A DNA stretch of 8,109 nucleotides, taken from JBKJVQ01 sp046717125 (GTDB taxonomy: Bacteria > Pseudomonadota > Alphaproteobacteria > Rhizobiales > Methyloligellaceae). Every line of letters begins with the position of its first letter. Position 1 is the stretch's first letter. The notes under the pieces are model-generated. The model was not told where the DNA came from and made no database searches. It was given only the letters and a program-made list of their open reading frames with translations. The stretch lies in contig JBKJVQ010000176.1 in assembly GCA_046717125.1 (NCBI GenBank), forward strand, positions 1 through 8,109. The letters are read 5' to 3'. Below, piece by piece: positions 1 through 5,914 of the stretch. Both the position numbers and the translations under genes were made by a program.

Positions 1-177
1 GGACAGGGCGATCAGCGGCGTCTCGCGCCAAGAGATCGTCCATCTTCCGCCCGTCAACGCCGTACGCACCGCCGCCATGCGGAACAAGCGCCAAGTTTCG
101 CGCGATAGGATTGACGATTGGTTGAGGCGCAGTCTCAAACCATTCCTTCGGCGCGATCCGAGGGTAAGACGCGGCGT
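1..177. other. Left-edge stretch downstream of chpT, no gene assigned
   Basis: No gene can be named here. Two of the three minus-strand frames stay open to the left edge. One reads ...PKEWFETAPQPIVNP... and later GGGAYGVDGRKMDDLL; it has an in-frame ATG at 43 (MDDLL...), but the GGAAG beside that ATG is too close for a normal ribosome binding site. A second has an ATG at 78 with no ribosome binding site. The exactly opposed plus-strand frame (2-268) is also open but would overlap the chpT tail. In several Rhizobiales a CheA-like kinase starting MDDLL lies after chpT (recalled, not checked); the residues after MDDLL here do not match what I remember of it. It could be the 5' part of a minus-strand gene or plain intergenic DNA. 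Confidence 0.2.
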
Positions 178-834
178 TCAGGCGGGACTGACGGCGAACA
201 CCACGTCGGGTCCATCGAACGAAGCGTCGATCCGCATCGACGCGGCGCGCGCCACCCGGCCGGCGTAATGCGGCTGGATGGTATGGCTGTCGATGTCATG
301 CCCGTTGCCGCCCGCCAGTTCCGCCACAACGGCCTCGTTCAGACGCGCGGGCTCGCCCTTCGCGCGCACTTCGAACTGGGCGGTCAAAACGTCGAGGCCG
401 ATATTCACCGCGACCGTGCCGCCGCGTGGCAGCGCGTTCATGCTGAGCGCGATCAGATTGAGCAGGAGCTTGACCCGGTCCTTGGGCAGCGCGGCGACCG
501 GCCCCTGCCACGAGAGCTGATGCTTGCCGAGTTCGACGAAGCCGCGCGCCACCTTCTCGGCGTCGCGCAAGTCAATCTCCGCACCGGCGGACCCTGCCGC
601 ACCAAAAGCGAGCCGGGCGAATTGCAGCTTGGCGGATGCCTGCCGGGCGCTGTTCCGTATAAGGTCGAGCGCCTGCTCGCGCATCGCCTCGTCCTGCTCC
701 TCGCCGAGAAGCTCAAGACCATTCGCGATCGCGCCCACGGGGCTGATCACGTCATGGCAAATGCGACTGGCGACCAGCGCGGCAAGATCGAGATCGGACG
801 GCTCCGTTAGGTTGGCCGGTGTCTGTTCTTCCAT
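178..834 (-). CDS. chpT: Histidine phosphotransferase ChpT
   Basis: ChpT is the cytoplasmic phosphotransferase that passes phosphate from the hybrid kinase CckA to CtrA and CpdR in the alphaproteobacterial cell-cycle relay. The 218-aa product has the expected layout: a helical hairpin with the phospho-accepting histidine in ASRICHDVISP (His27) followed by GAIANGLELL, a second helix (QASAKLQFARLAFGAAG, about 65-81), then a degenerate kinase-like ATPase fold (LLLNLIALSMNALPRGG, about 123-139) without clear ATP-binding G boxes, as is normal for this family. Start chosen at 834 because AGGGG lies 7 bases upstream; an in-frame ATG at 852 adds six residues (MDRGQR). The same frame is open much further upstream to about 1254, but that part is the antisense of cysQ. 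It is divergent from cysQ. In Brucella chpT sits next to the DUF1134 gene eipA (recalled); here other genes lie between them. Confidence 0.93.
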   Translation of the reverse strand: MEEQTPANLTEPSDLDLAALVASRICHDVISPVGAIANGLELLGEEQDEAMREQALDLIRNSARQASAKLQFARLAFGAAGSAGAEIDLRDAEKVARGFVELGKHQLSWQGPVAALPKDRVKLLLNLIALSMNALPRGGTVAVNIGLDVLTAQFEVRAKGEPARLNEAVVAELAGGNGHDIDSHTIQPHYAGRVARAASMRIDASFDGPDVVFAVSPA

Positions 835-910
835 GCGCTGACCCCTGTCCATCAGGCCGCCGCTTCCGATCAGCCCAAGACCTCTGTTACACAAACCCGC
901 CCGAGCACCA

Positions 911-928
911 AGGCCGGGTTGCCGGCCT
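911..928. other. Perfect stem-loop between chpT and cysQ
   Basis: AGGCCGG (911-917), loop GTTG, CCGGCCT (922-928): a perfect 7-bp GC-rich stem with a 4-base loop in the divergent intergenic region. There is no adjoining T tract on either strand, so it is not an obvious intrinsic terminator; T6 at 953-958 is about 25 bases away. It could be a leader structure for either gene or a protein site. Confidence 0.45.
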
Positions 929-1014
929 GAACCAAACGCTTGACCTCGAACTATTTTTTCCTCCAGTCGGGCGAACGGCGCTTGGGGCTTTTCGGCGCGA
1001 AAAGGCGAATCAAT

Positions 1015-1836
1015 TTGAGTACGGCAATTCAGTTCGGCGACCTCGCGACGCTGCTGACCCCGGTCGCGTCGAGAGCGGGCGCGGCGATCCTCGAATTGTA
1101 CGGGCGTCCCGTGGCCGTGGACGCCAAGGCCGACGACAGTCCCGTCACCGAGGCCGACCGACGCGCGGAAGCGATCATTGTGGCGGCGCTGGCGCAGCAC
1201 TGGCCGGACACGCCCGTGATCGCCGAGGAAGCCATTGCGGCCGGAGCGCGGCATGATGCGGAGCTACGCCGTTTCTTTCTCGTCGATCCTCTCGACGGGA
1301 CCCGCGAGTTTATCAAGCAGCACGACGATTTCACGGTGAACATCGCGCTGATCGAAGACGGAACCCCGCGCTTCGGCCTCGTCTACGCGCCGGCGCGAAA
1401 GCTCCTCTATTTGACAATAGGGCCGGATCACGCGGTCGAAGCAACGCTTGAGGCGACGGGATCGGCATTAGGCGCTGACGCGGGAACAGAGCGCCGGATC
1501 AGGGTGCGCAAGGCTCCGGAGAACGGGCTAGTGGCCGTGACCAGCCGCTCGCACATCAACCCGGAGACGGAGGATTTCCTTGCTACATTGCCGATAGTTC
1601 GCCGCACGGACGCGGGCTCGTCTCTGAAATTCGCGCTGGTCGCGCGGGGTGACGCTGACGTCTATCCGAGACTGGCGCCAACCATGGAATGGGATACGGC
1701 GGCGGGTCAGGCGGTGCTCGCCGCTGCGGGCGGAACTGTCGTGACGGAGACCGGCGAAGCGCTGACATGCGGCCACGCTGAGAGGGGCTTCCGCAATCCC
1801 GGCTTCATCGCCTGGGGAGATCGGGGGCGTGCGTAG
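1015..1836 (+). CDS. cysQ: 3'(2'),5'-bisphosphate nucleotidase CysQ
   Basis: CysQ removes the 3' phosphate from PAP (and PAPS), a by-product of sulfate assimilation and phosphopantetheine transfer. It belongs to the Mg2+-dependent, Li+-sensitive inositol-monophosphatase superfamily. Visible motifs, numbered from the TTG at 1015: DDSPVTEADRRAE (40-52), the metal-binding acidic pair in VIAEEA (E71, E72), the family signature DPLDGTREFI (91-100; D91 and D94 are metal ligands, and GTREF is typical of CysQ rather than SuhB), and MEWDTAAG (224-231; D227). SLKFALVARGDADVYPRL also matches CysQ. Start: TTG at 1015 with AAGGCG about 9 bases upstream gives 273 aa, close to the usual family length. A TTG at 940 would give 298 aa but lacks a ribosome binding site and adds a tail unlike the family. 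It is divergent from chpT and ends about 70 bases before the antitoxin gene. Confidence 0.93.
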   Translation: MSTAIQFGDLATLLTPVASRAGAAILELYGRPVAVDAKADDSPVTEADRRAEAIIVAALAQHWPDTPVIAEEAIAAGARHDAELRRFFLVDPLDGTREFIKQHDDFTVNIALIEDGTPRFGLVYAPARKLLYLTIGPDHAVEATLEATGSALGADAGTERRIRVRKAPENGLVAVTSRSHINPETEDFLATLPIVRRTDAGSSLKFALVARGDADVYPRLAPTMEWDTAAGQAVLAAAGGTVVTETGEALTCGHAERGFRNPGFIAWGDRGRA

Positions 1837-1850
1837 GGCTAACGGAAATT

Positions 1851-1880
1851 TTGACCACCCACATGCAATCCTGCTAGGTT
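1851..1880 (+). promoter_or_regulatory. Candidate sigma70-type promoter of the toxin-antitoxin pair
   Basis: TTGACC (1851-1856) is a good -35 box. With an 18-base spacer it is followed by TAGGTT (1875-1880), a fair -10. The -10 overlaps the palindrome at 1878-1889, the arrangement expected if the antitoxin represses its own promoter. Inferred from consensus only. Confidence 0.5.
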
Positions 1881-1889
1881 ACATGTAAC
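1878..1889. promoter_or_regulatory. Perfect palindrome GTTACATGTAAC, likely autoregulatory operator
   Basis: GTTACATGTAAC is a perfect 12-base palindrome ending 16 bases before the chosen antitoxin ATG (1906) and overlapping the candidate -10 box. A related half-site, ACATG, occurs at 1861. Type II antitoxins, usually with their toxins, commonly bind such palindromes to repress their own operon; which protein binds here is inference. Confidence 0.55.
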
Positions 1890-1905
1890 TATCATGGAGC
1901 TTCAA

Positions 1906-2124
1906 ATGGTTGCCGAGCCAAAGCCGTCGCGGGTAAAGGTCCGTGCGCATCGTGACCGACTACGCAGCCAGGGCCTGCGTCCAATCCAAATCTGGGTGCC
2001 TGACGTGCGTGCACCTGCGTTTCTTTCGGAAGCCCATCGCCAGTCACTGGCAGTCGCGGCGAGCGCCCATGCGCGAGAAGACCAGACTTTCATTGATGTT
2101 GTGACGGATTGGAGAGATGGATGA
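1906..2124 (+). CDS. Antitoxin, MazE-like DUF3018 family
   Basis: A 72-aa antitoxin predicted to bind and neutralise the MazF-type RNase encoded immediately after it, and to repress the operon. The N-terminal part (RVKVRAHRDRLRSQGLRPIQ then IWVPDVRAPAF, followed by SEAHRQSL) is the typical DUF3018/MazE-family antitoxin pattern, in which LRPIQIWVPD is characteristic. The acidic, aromatic C-terminus (EDQTFIDVVTDWRDG) is the usual toxin-wrapping tail. Start: ATG at 1906 has GGAG six bases upstream; ATG at 1894 is in frame (adds MELQ) but its upstream is the palindrome with no ribosome binding site, and the GGAG would lie inside the gene. The stop overlaps the toxin start in ATGA (2121-2124), so the two are translationally coupled. 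Codon use is somewhat less GC-biased than in neighbouring genes, compatible with horizontal gain. Confidence 0.85.
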   Translation: MVAEPKPSRVKVRAHRDRLRSQGLRPIQIWVPDVRAPAFLSEAHRQSLAVAASAHAREDQTFIDVVTDWRDG

Positions 2125-2471
2125 GGCGTGGCGACATCTGCACCGCATCGGGCGGGACCTATACGGGAAAGCCACGGCCCGTGGTCATCGTCCAGGAGGA
2201 CAGCTTCGACGCGACGGAATCGATCACGGTTTGCGCCTTCACAACCGATCCGACAGAGGCGCCGTTGTTCCGGCTTGAGATCGAACCTAATGAGCGCAAC
2301 GGCTTGCGCGCTCCCTGCCGCCTTATGGTGGATAAGATGACCACCGTTCCCAAATCCAAAATAGGAGAGCGCATCGGTCGTTTGGATGCCCAGGACCTCC
2401 TGCGTCTTAATCAGGCGATGCTCGTGTTTCTTGGACTGGCGGTCTCGCCGAGAGCCAAACCAAAATCCTGA
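2121..2471 (+). CDS. MazF/PemK-family endoribonuclease toxin
   Basis: A 116-aa type II toxin of the MazF (PemK-like) family. Members cut single-stranded mRNA at short sequence motifs and stop growth when the antitoxin is lost. The N-terminus MRRGDICTASGG and the strand TGKPRPVVIVQED (15-27) form the family core; Arg19 and the Thr pair in AFTTD (41-42) are in the positions of the catalytic Arg and Thr of characterised MazFs. Later RLMVDKMTTVPKSK (67-80) and IGERIGRLD (81-89) are the conserved dimer-face segments. Start: ATG 2121, inside the 4-base overlap with the antitoxin, with GGAGAG just upstream; an in-frame TTG at 2109 would only add MERW. The length is normal and there is no frameshift, so the toxin looks active. 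The cleavage motif cannot be predicted from sequence. Confidence 0.9.
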   Translation: MRRGDICTASGGTYTGKPRPVVIVQEDSFDATESITVCAFTTDPTEAPLFRLEIEPNERNGLRAPCRLMVDKMTTVPKSKIGERIGRLDAQDLLRLNQAMLVFLGLAVSPRAKPKS

Positions 2472-2487
2472 AGGAGTTATGCTTCAG
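2468..2487. terminator. Small hairpin between convergent toxin and YHS genes
   Basis: CTGAAG (2468-2473), 8-base loop, CTTCAG (2482-2487). It overlaps the toxin stop (TGA 2469-2471) and the stop of the opposing gene (2484-2486). A perfect but short 6-bp stem without a T tract; a weak shared transcription end at best. Confidence 0.3.
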
Positions 2488-2957
2488 CGATCCCGCACGC
2501 CCGCAAGTTGCGCCCCAACGACGGGCCAGTTGTTGGCAGCCTCCTTGGCGATGCGCGCGGCATCGGCCAGGAAGGCCGCGCGGTTTGACGCGCGATAGAA
2601 CAGATAAAGCCCCGAAGCATCGACATGCCAGTGGATCGGCACGCCCGGCGCCGGAGTCCCGCGCGCGATGGCTATCGGATCGAAGCCGAAGAAGCGCGGC
2701 GCATAGACCTGTGGCGCTTCGGCGAACGCTGCACGGTTGCCTTCGTTCTCGAACGCCCAGGCTGCGCCGCCCCAGCGATGCGCAAATCGCGGTTGGCCCT
2801 TGACGGCGGCAGCGCGCGTTCGGAACGCAACCGGATCGTAACCGCCGATCGCGTAACCGGTGGCGGGATCGCGCCAGACCCCCGCTTTTTCCTGCGCGCC
2901 GGCCGGCAGGGCCAGCGAGAGGAGCACCAGGAGACAGATGGTTCGAAACAGCAGCAT
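2484..2957 (-). CDS. Secreted YHS-domain family protein
   Basis: A 157-aa exported protein. The N-terminus (MLLFRTICLLVLLSLALPAG then AQE) is a clear Sec signal peptide with likely cleavage at AGA|QE (21/22). The mature part follows the periplasmic YHS-like family: GGYDPVAF (38-45), then AWAFENEGNRAAFAEAPQVY (66-85), then APRF, and a C-terminal part ending ANNWPVV (141-147). Members often contain GGYCA after the YAP segment; here it reads FGFDPIA (90-96), so that Cys is lost, and the mature protein has no cysteine. Two internal repeats are visible: GYDPVAF/GFDPIAI (39, 91) and NRAAF/NRAAF (74, 125), a period of 51-52 residues. YHS domains are linked to metal handling or redox, but no function is established for this subgroup. 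Start at 2957 fits the signal peptide; the ribosome binding site is weak. Convergent with the toxin gene, divergent from eipA. Confidence 0.8.
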   Translation of the reverse strand: MLLFRTICLLVLLSLALPAGAQEKAGVWRDPATGYAIGGYDPVAFRTRAAAVKGQPRFAHRWGGAAWAFENEGNRAAFAEAPQVYAPRFFGFDPIAIARGTPAPGVPIHWHVDASGLYLFYRASNRAAFLADAARIAKEAANNWPVVGAQLAGVRDR

Positions 2958-3086
2958 GGCGCGAGACTACCGGTCCGGCCTTAAAATTCCCGGAACGGAC
3001 TCCGCCACAGTTTGGCACGTTTTTGCGGGCATCCTCGGGCTTGCGCGCAGAGTTCACGATGCGCATGCGTTCGGGGGAACGCCAGC

Positions 3087-3827
3087 ATGGCAGGCTTCAG
3101 GATCGGGAGAGCCGCTTCCGCGTGCCTTATCGCGCTCGCGATACTGTGCGCGCCGAACGTTTCAATGGCGCAGTCCGGCGAGCCGATGGACATACGGCCG
3201 AGCGGCCGCGGCGAGGGTGATCGGGCGCAACGGGACCGCTACCAGGATTACGAACCACCGCGCGAACGCTACGATCCGCCATCGCAGCGCGAAGGCGAGC
3301 CCTATCGCGGCGAGCGCTATGGCGGCCCGGACGTGCCGCAGGAAGACGGATTCTCGATCGAGGAAGTCAACGAAACAGGGCACCGCTTCTTCGGCAAAGT
3401 CTCGATAGGTCTCGCGCGGGTCATCGAATACGCGTTTTCGCGCCTCGGACGCCCCAACGGCTACATCCTGGGCGAGGAGGCGGGCGGCGCGCTTATCGTC
3501 GGGCTCCGGTACGGCGAGGGCACGATGTACACGCGCGACGCCGGCGAGCACAAAGTGTTCTGGCAAGGACCGTCGTTTGGATACGATTTCGGCGCCGAAG
3601 GCTCCAAGACGATGATCCTCGTCTACAATATTCGTTCGCCAAGCGACATTTACCGTGCTTACGCCGGCGTCGACGGTTCGGCCTATCTGATCGGCGGCAT
3701 CGGACTGACCTTCCAGACTTCCGGCAGCCAGGTCGTCGCGCCGATCAGATCGGGGCTGGGACTGAGGCTTGGTGCAAATGTGGGATACCTCAAGTTTACG
3801 CGAGCGCCCACGTGGAACCCGTTCTGA
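3087..3827 (+). CDS. eipA: Secreted DUF1134 protein, EipA-like envelope integrity factor
   Basis: DUF1134 proteins are small periplasmic beta-barrel-like proteins of alphaproteobacteria. Brucella EipA belongs to this family and supports envelope-stress resistance and virulence, with its gene under CtrA control (recalled literature). The 246-aa product has a signal peptide (FRIGRAASACLIALAILCAP, likely cleavage SMA|QS, 28/29), a charged low-complexity linker rich in R, E, Y and P (about 31-86), then the DUF1134 core from EEVNETGHRFFG (92-103) through the conserved ARVIEYAFSRLGRPNGYILG (110-129) to the C-terminus. The linker makes it longer than I recall for Brucella EipA. Start: ATG 3087 with GGGGGAA about 9 bases upstream; an upstream TTG at 3012 adds an unlikely non-hydrophobic leader. 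chpT lies about 2.3 kb away, not adjacent as in Brucella, with cysQ, the toxin-antitoxin pair and the YHS gene between. Confidence 0.85.
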   Translation: MAGFRIGRAASACLIALAILCAPNVSMAQSGEPMDIRPSGRGEGDRAQRDRYQDYEPPRERYDPPSQREGEPYRGERYGGPDVPQEDGFSIEEVNETGHRFFGKVSIGLARVIEYAFSRLGRPNGYILGEEAGGALIVGLRYGEGTMYTRDAGEHKVFWQGPSFGYDFGAEGSKTMILVYNIRSPSDIYRAYAGVDGSAYLIGGIGLTFQTSGSQVVAPIRSGLGLRLGANVGYLKFTRAPTWNPF

Positions 3828-3906
3828 CCGGCAGGCGCTCTAGTCAAATGGCCGAAGCGGTGGCAGTGTCGGCGCGGGCGCGACAATTGCGCGACCGGAG
3901 CTGTGC

Positions 3907-4818
3907 ATGATTGAGATGGTAATGCTGGTCGCGCTGGGCTTCCTGATCGGATGCCTGGTAGCGCTGATCTTTGCTCGCCCCTTCTGGCGGCGCACCGTGG
4001 CTATGACCAGGCACAGGGTCGAGACCACTCTTCCCACGACGCTTTCGGAAATGCAGGCCGACAAGGATCTGTTGCGCGCGGAGTTTGCGCTCAAGGTGCA
4101 GCGCCTCGAAACCATCGCCGAGAAGGCGAGGGAAAAAGAGGTTCGGCAGCTTATCCAGGCGAACAAGCGGCGTGCGGCGGTCAGCGTGCTGGAGCGGGAG
4201 GTCGCGGCTCAGAAGCGCCGCGCGCAGGAACTCGAGAACGCCAACCTTGTTCTGTCGGAGACGATCGATCGCCGCCTGCCCGACCTTGAGGCCCAGATGC
4301 AGCGCACCAATGCCGATATGGCCGCGAACGACGCCGAGCTGGAAGCATTCAAGTTGGACTACGCGGCTCAGACGGCCGCTCTCTCCGCCGCTCGGGAGGA
4401 GACGCGACGCCGCGCCGAGGAGCTGGAGCGTCTGCGCCTCGCCATGAAGGCGGCATCCGACCCGAAGAACGCAGATGATCCGCGCCGGCTGAACGCGGAG
4501 CTGTCGCGGCTGCGCGAGGAGCTGCACCGCCGCAAGCAAATCGAGGCGCAGGAAACCGCAGATCTCATGGCTGAGATTCAGAGACTTGCGGACCAGATCA
4601 TGGATGGCTCTGCCCGGCCGCAAATGGCCGAAGTCACGACCTTGCCGCGCCCTCCGCTCGATGTCGTCGAGCCGCGTCAGGCGGAGCCGGCCGAAACAGC
4701 CGAGGTGGAGCCGCAGGACCCTCGGTCGAGCCGCATTCGCGCGCTGCGCAGGATCGGCGGAGGCTTCAGTCGCCGGGGGAGTCTCGCGGAACGTCTCGGA
4801 ACTGTCGACGGCGACTAA
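3907..4818 (+). CDS. Membrane-anchored coiled-coil protein, conserved in Rhizobiales
   Basis: A 303-aa protein of unknown function. An N-terminal transmembrane helix (MIEMVMLVALGFLIGCLVAL, then IFARPFW) is followed by basic residues (RR...RHR), predicting a cytoplasmic body. The conserved stretch ETTLPTTLSEMQADKDLLRA (39-58) is one I recognise from rhizobial homologues. Residues about 45-230 are almost entirely heptad-rich coiled coil, with a Pro-containing break at RRLPDLEAQMQ and another near DPKNADDP (184-191). The C-terminus is a proline/acidic linker (about 241-275) ending in a basic patch RIRALRRIGGGFSRRG (276-291). Such a layout suits a scaffold tethered to the inner membrane; a role in cell-envelope growth is inference from neighbours only. 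Start: ATG 3907 with GGAG 6 bases upstream. The gap to eipA is 79 bases, so co-transcription is possible. The stop leads straight into the hairpin at 4817. Confidence 0.75.
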   Translation: MIEMVMLVALGFLIGCLVALIFARPFWRRTVAMTRHRVETTLPTTLSEMQADKDLLRAEFALKVQRLETIAEKAREKEVRQLIQANKRRAAVSVLEREVAAQKRRAQELENANLVLSETIDRRLPDLEAQMQRTNADMAANDAELEAFKLDYAAQTAALSAAREETRRRAEELERLRLAMKAASDPKNADDPRRLNAELSRLREELHRRKQIEAQETADLMAEIQRLADQIMDGSARPQMAEVTTLPRPPLDVVEPRQAEPAETAEVEPQDPRSSRIRALRRIGGGFSRRGSLAERLGTVDGD

Positions 4819-4855
4819 AGCGCAATCGATCTTGTTCGAATCGAGATTGCGCTTT
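4817..4855. terminator. Long hairpin at the stop of the coiled-coil gene
   Basis: AAAGCGCAATC (4817-4827) and GATTGCGCTTT (4845-4855) are perfect 11-base inverted repeats; the inner 17 bases contain a second offset pair, TCGAT (4826-4830) and ATCGA (4840-4844). The left arm begins inside the TAA stop (4816-4818). The tract after it (GGTTATTGATT) is only moderately T-rich, so it may terminate transcription in both directions or be a dispersed palindromic repeat. Confidence 0.6.
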
Positions 4856-4875
4856 GGTTATTGATTCCCGCTCGT

Positions 4876-4909
4876 CCCCCCCCCGGATCAAGTCCGGGGC
4901 AGGCTTTTT
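4876..4909. repeat. REP-like palindromic unit with T tract
   Basis: A run of nine C (4876-4884) leads into CCCCGGA (4881-4887), loop TCAAG, TCCGGGG (4893-4899), then CAGGC and T5 (4905-4909). The CCCCGGATCAAGTCCGGGG core is, from recall, a very common dispersed intergenic palindrome in alphaproteobacteria; its minus-strand translation gives the typical spurious peptide CPGLDPG. It could also terminate transcription on the plus strand. Confidence 0.6.
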
Positions 4910-4998
4910 CTGGGTGATGCTCTGGAAACGCGACCGCCGAAAGAAGCTCCAATCTCGTCTGCGCTTGAATAGCGAGCGCGGCTCTCCATCTTGGCATC

Positions 4999-5898
4999 AT
5001 GCTTCAGAATTTGGCGCCGCTCGGGGCGCGACTTCACCTTGATCGCGTTCTACCCGCCAGCTGGTTCGAGCCGCGACCCGTCGTTCCGGTACTGCGCTTT
5101 TCCGGGGCTATCGGCGCGGTTACGCCACTCAGGCCCGGTCTCACCATCGCGTCGGCCGCTTCCGCGATCTCGCGCGCCTTCGCCATGCCGAGCGCCAAAG
5201 CCGTCGCCATACAGATCAATTCGCCGGGCGGATCGGCCGCGCAGTCGATCCTGATCTTCAAGCGTATCCGCGCGCTGGCCGACGAGAAGAAGCTCAAGGT
5301 CTACGTGTTTGCCGAGGATGTCGCGGCATCCGGAGGTTATCTGATCGCGCTGGCGGGCGACGAGATTTACGCTGAGGAACCTTCGATCATAGGATCGATT
5401 GGCGTGGTGTCTGCGAGCTTCGGCCTCGACAAATTCATCCGCCGCTTCGACATCGAACGGCGCGTCTATACAGCCGGCGAAAAGAAATATGCGCTGGACC
5501 CGTTTCAGCCCGAACGCGAGGAGGATGTCGGACGCCTGAAAGCGGTGCAGCGGGACGTGCACGAGACGTTCATCCGTCTGGTAAGACAGCGTCGCGGTGA
5601 CAGGCTCAAGGGCGGCGACGGCGACGAACTGTTCACGGGCGCATTCTGGTCCGGCCGCGAAGCGCTGGGGCTCGGGCTGATCGACGGCATCGATGACGTC
5701 CGCAGCCGGATGCGCAGTCTGTTCGGCGACAAGGTCCAGCTCAGGATGATCCAGCCGAAACAGAGCCTCCTGTCACGCCTGCGCGGCGGCCCGGCCTCAC
5801 CGTCCATAACGGACTCCGCGCCATCAGTGTCGCATTTCGGCGACGAACTGATATCATCGATCGAGGCTCGGGCCCTGTGGGCCCGCTTCGGCCTGTGA
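4999..5898 (+). CDS. S49-family peptidase, SppA/SohB-like
   Basis: A 299-aa Ser/Lys-dyad protease of MEROPS family S49, which degrades leftover signal peptides or membrane-protein fragments at the inner membrane. The fold is visible in order: VPVLRFSGAIG (29-39), oxyanion segment AIQINSPGGSAAQS (70-83), nucleophile in EDVAASGGYLIALAGDEIYA (106-125, Ser111), GSIGVV (132-137), and the general-base Lys in YTAGEKKYALDPFQP (157-171). Lys163 lies 52 residues after Ser111, the spacing in Bacillus SppA (recalled). LFTGAFWSGREALGLGLIDG (211-230) is the usual C-terminal subdomain. No obvious signal peptide or transmembrane helix is present, so it is single-domain and may work with the membrane protein after it. 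Start: ATG 4999 has a poor ribosome binding site but no better in-frame choice was seen. The next gene starts 16 bases after the stop, so they form an operon. Confidence 0.9.
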   Translation: MLQNLAPLGARLHLDRVLPASWFEPRPVVPVLRFSGAIGAVTPLRPGLTIASAASAISRAFAMPSAKAVAIQINSPGGSAAQSILIFKRIRALADEKKLKVYVFAEDVAASGGYLIALAGDEIYAEEPSIIGSIGVVSASFGLDKFIRRFDIERRVYTAGEKKYALDPFQPEREEDVGRLKAVQRDVHETFIRLVRQRRGDRLKGGDGDELFTGAFWSGREALGLGLIDGIDDVRSRMRSLFGDKVQLRMIQPKQSLLSRLRGGPASPSITDSAPSVSHFGDELISSIEARALWARFGL

Positions 5899-5914
5899 CG
5901 CGGGAGCTTTGTTC

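Noticed and set aside
118..810. Long plus-strand frame opposite chpT
   Set aside because: Shadow of a high-GC gene: chpT has clear family motifs, this frame has none.
940..1014. Longer CysQ beginning at TTG 940
   Set aside because: No ribosome binding site, and the extra 25 residues do not resemble the family N-terminus.
835..1254. Upstream extension of the chpT reading frame to a 358-aa protein
   Set aside because: This part is the antisense of cysQ, lacks ChpT similarity, and a ribosome binding site sits before 834.
2981..2995. CtrA box before eipA
   Set aside because: TTAA (2981-2984) is followed after 7 bases by GGAA, not TTAA; only a half-site, too weak to call although eipA is CtrA-controlled in Brucella.
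2407..3066. 219-codon minus-strand frame over the YHS gene
   Set aside because: The overlapping 157-aa frame has a signal peptide and family motifs; this one is Arg-rich noise.
3844..4623. 259-codon minus-strand frame opposite the coiled-coil gene
   Set aside because: Mirror of a coiled-coil gene's codon pattern, no family features.
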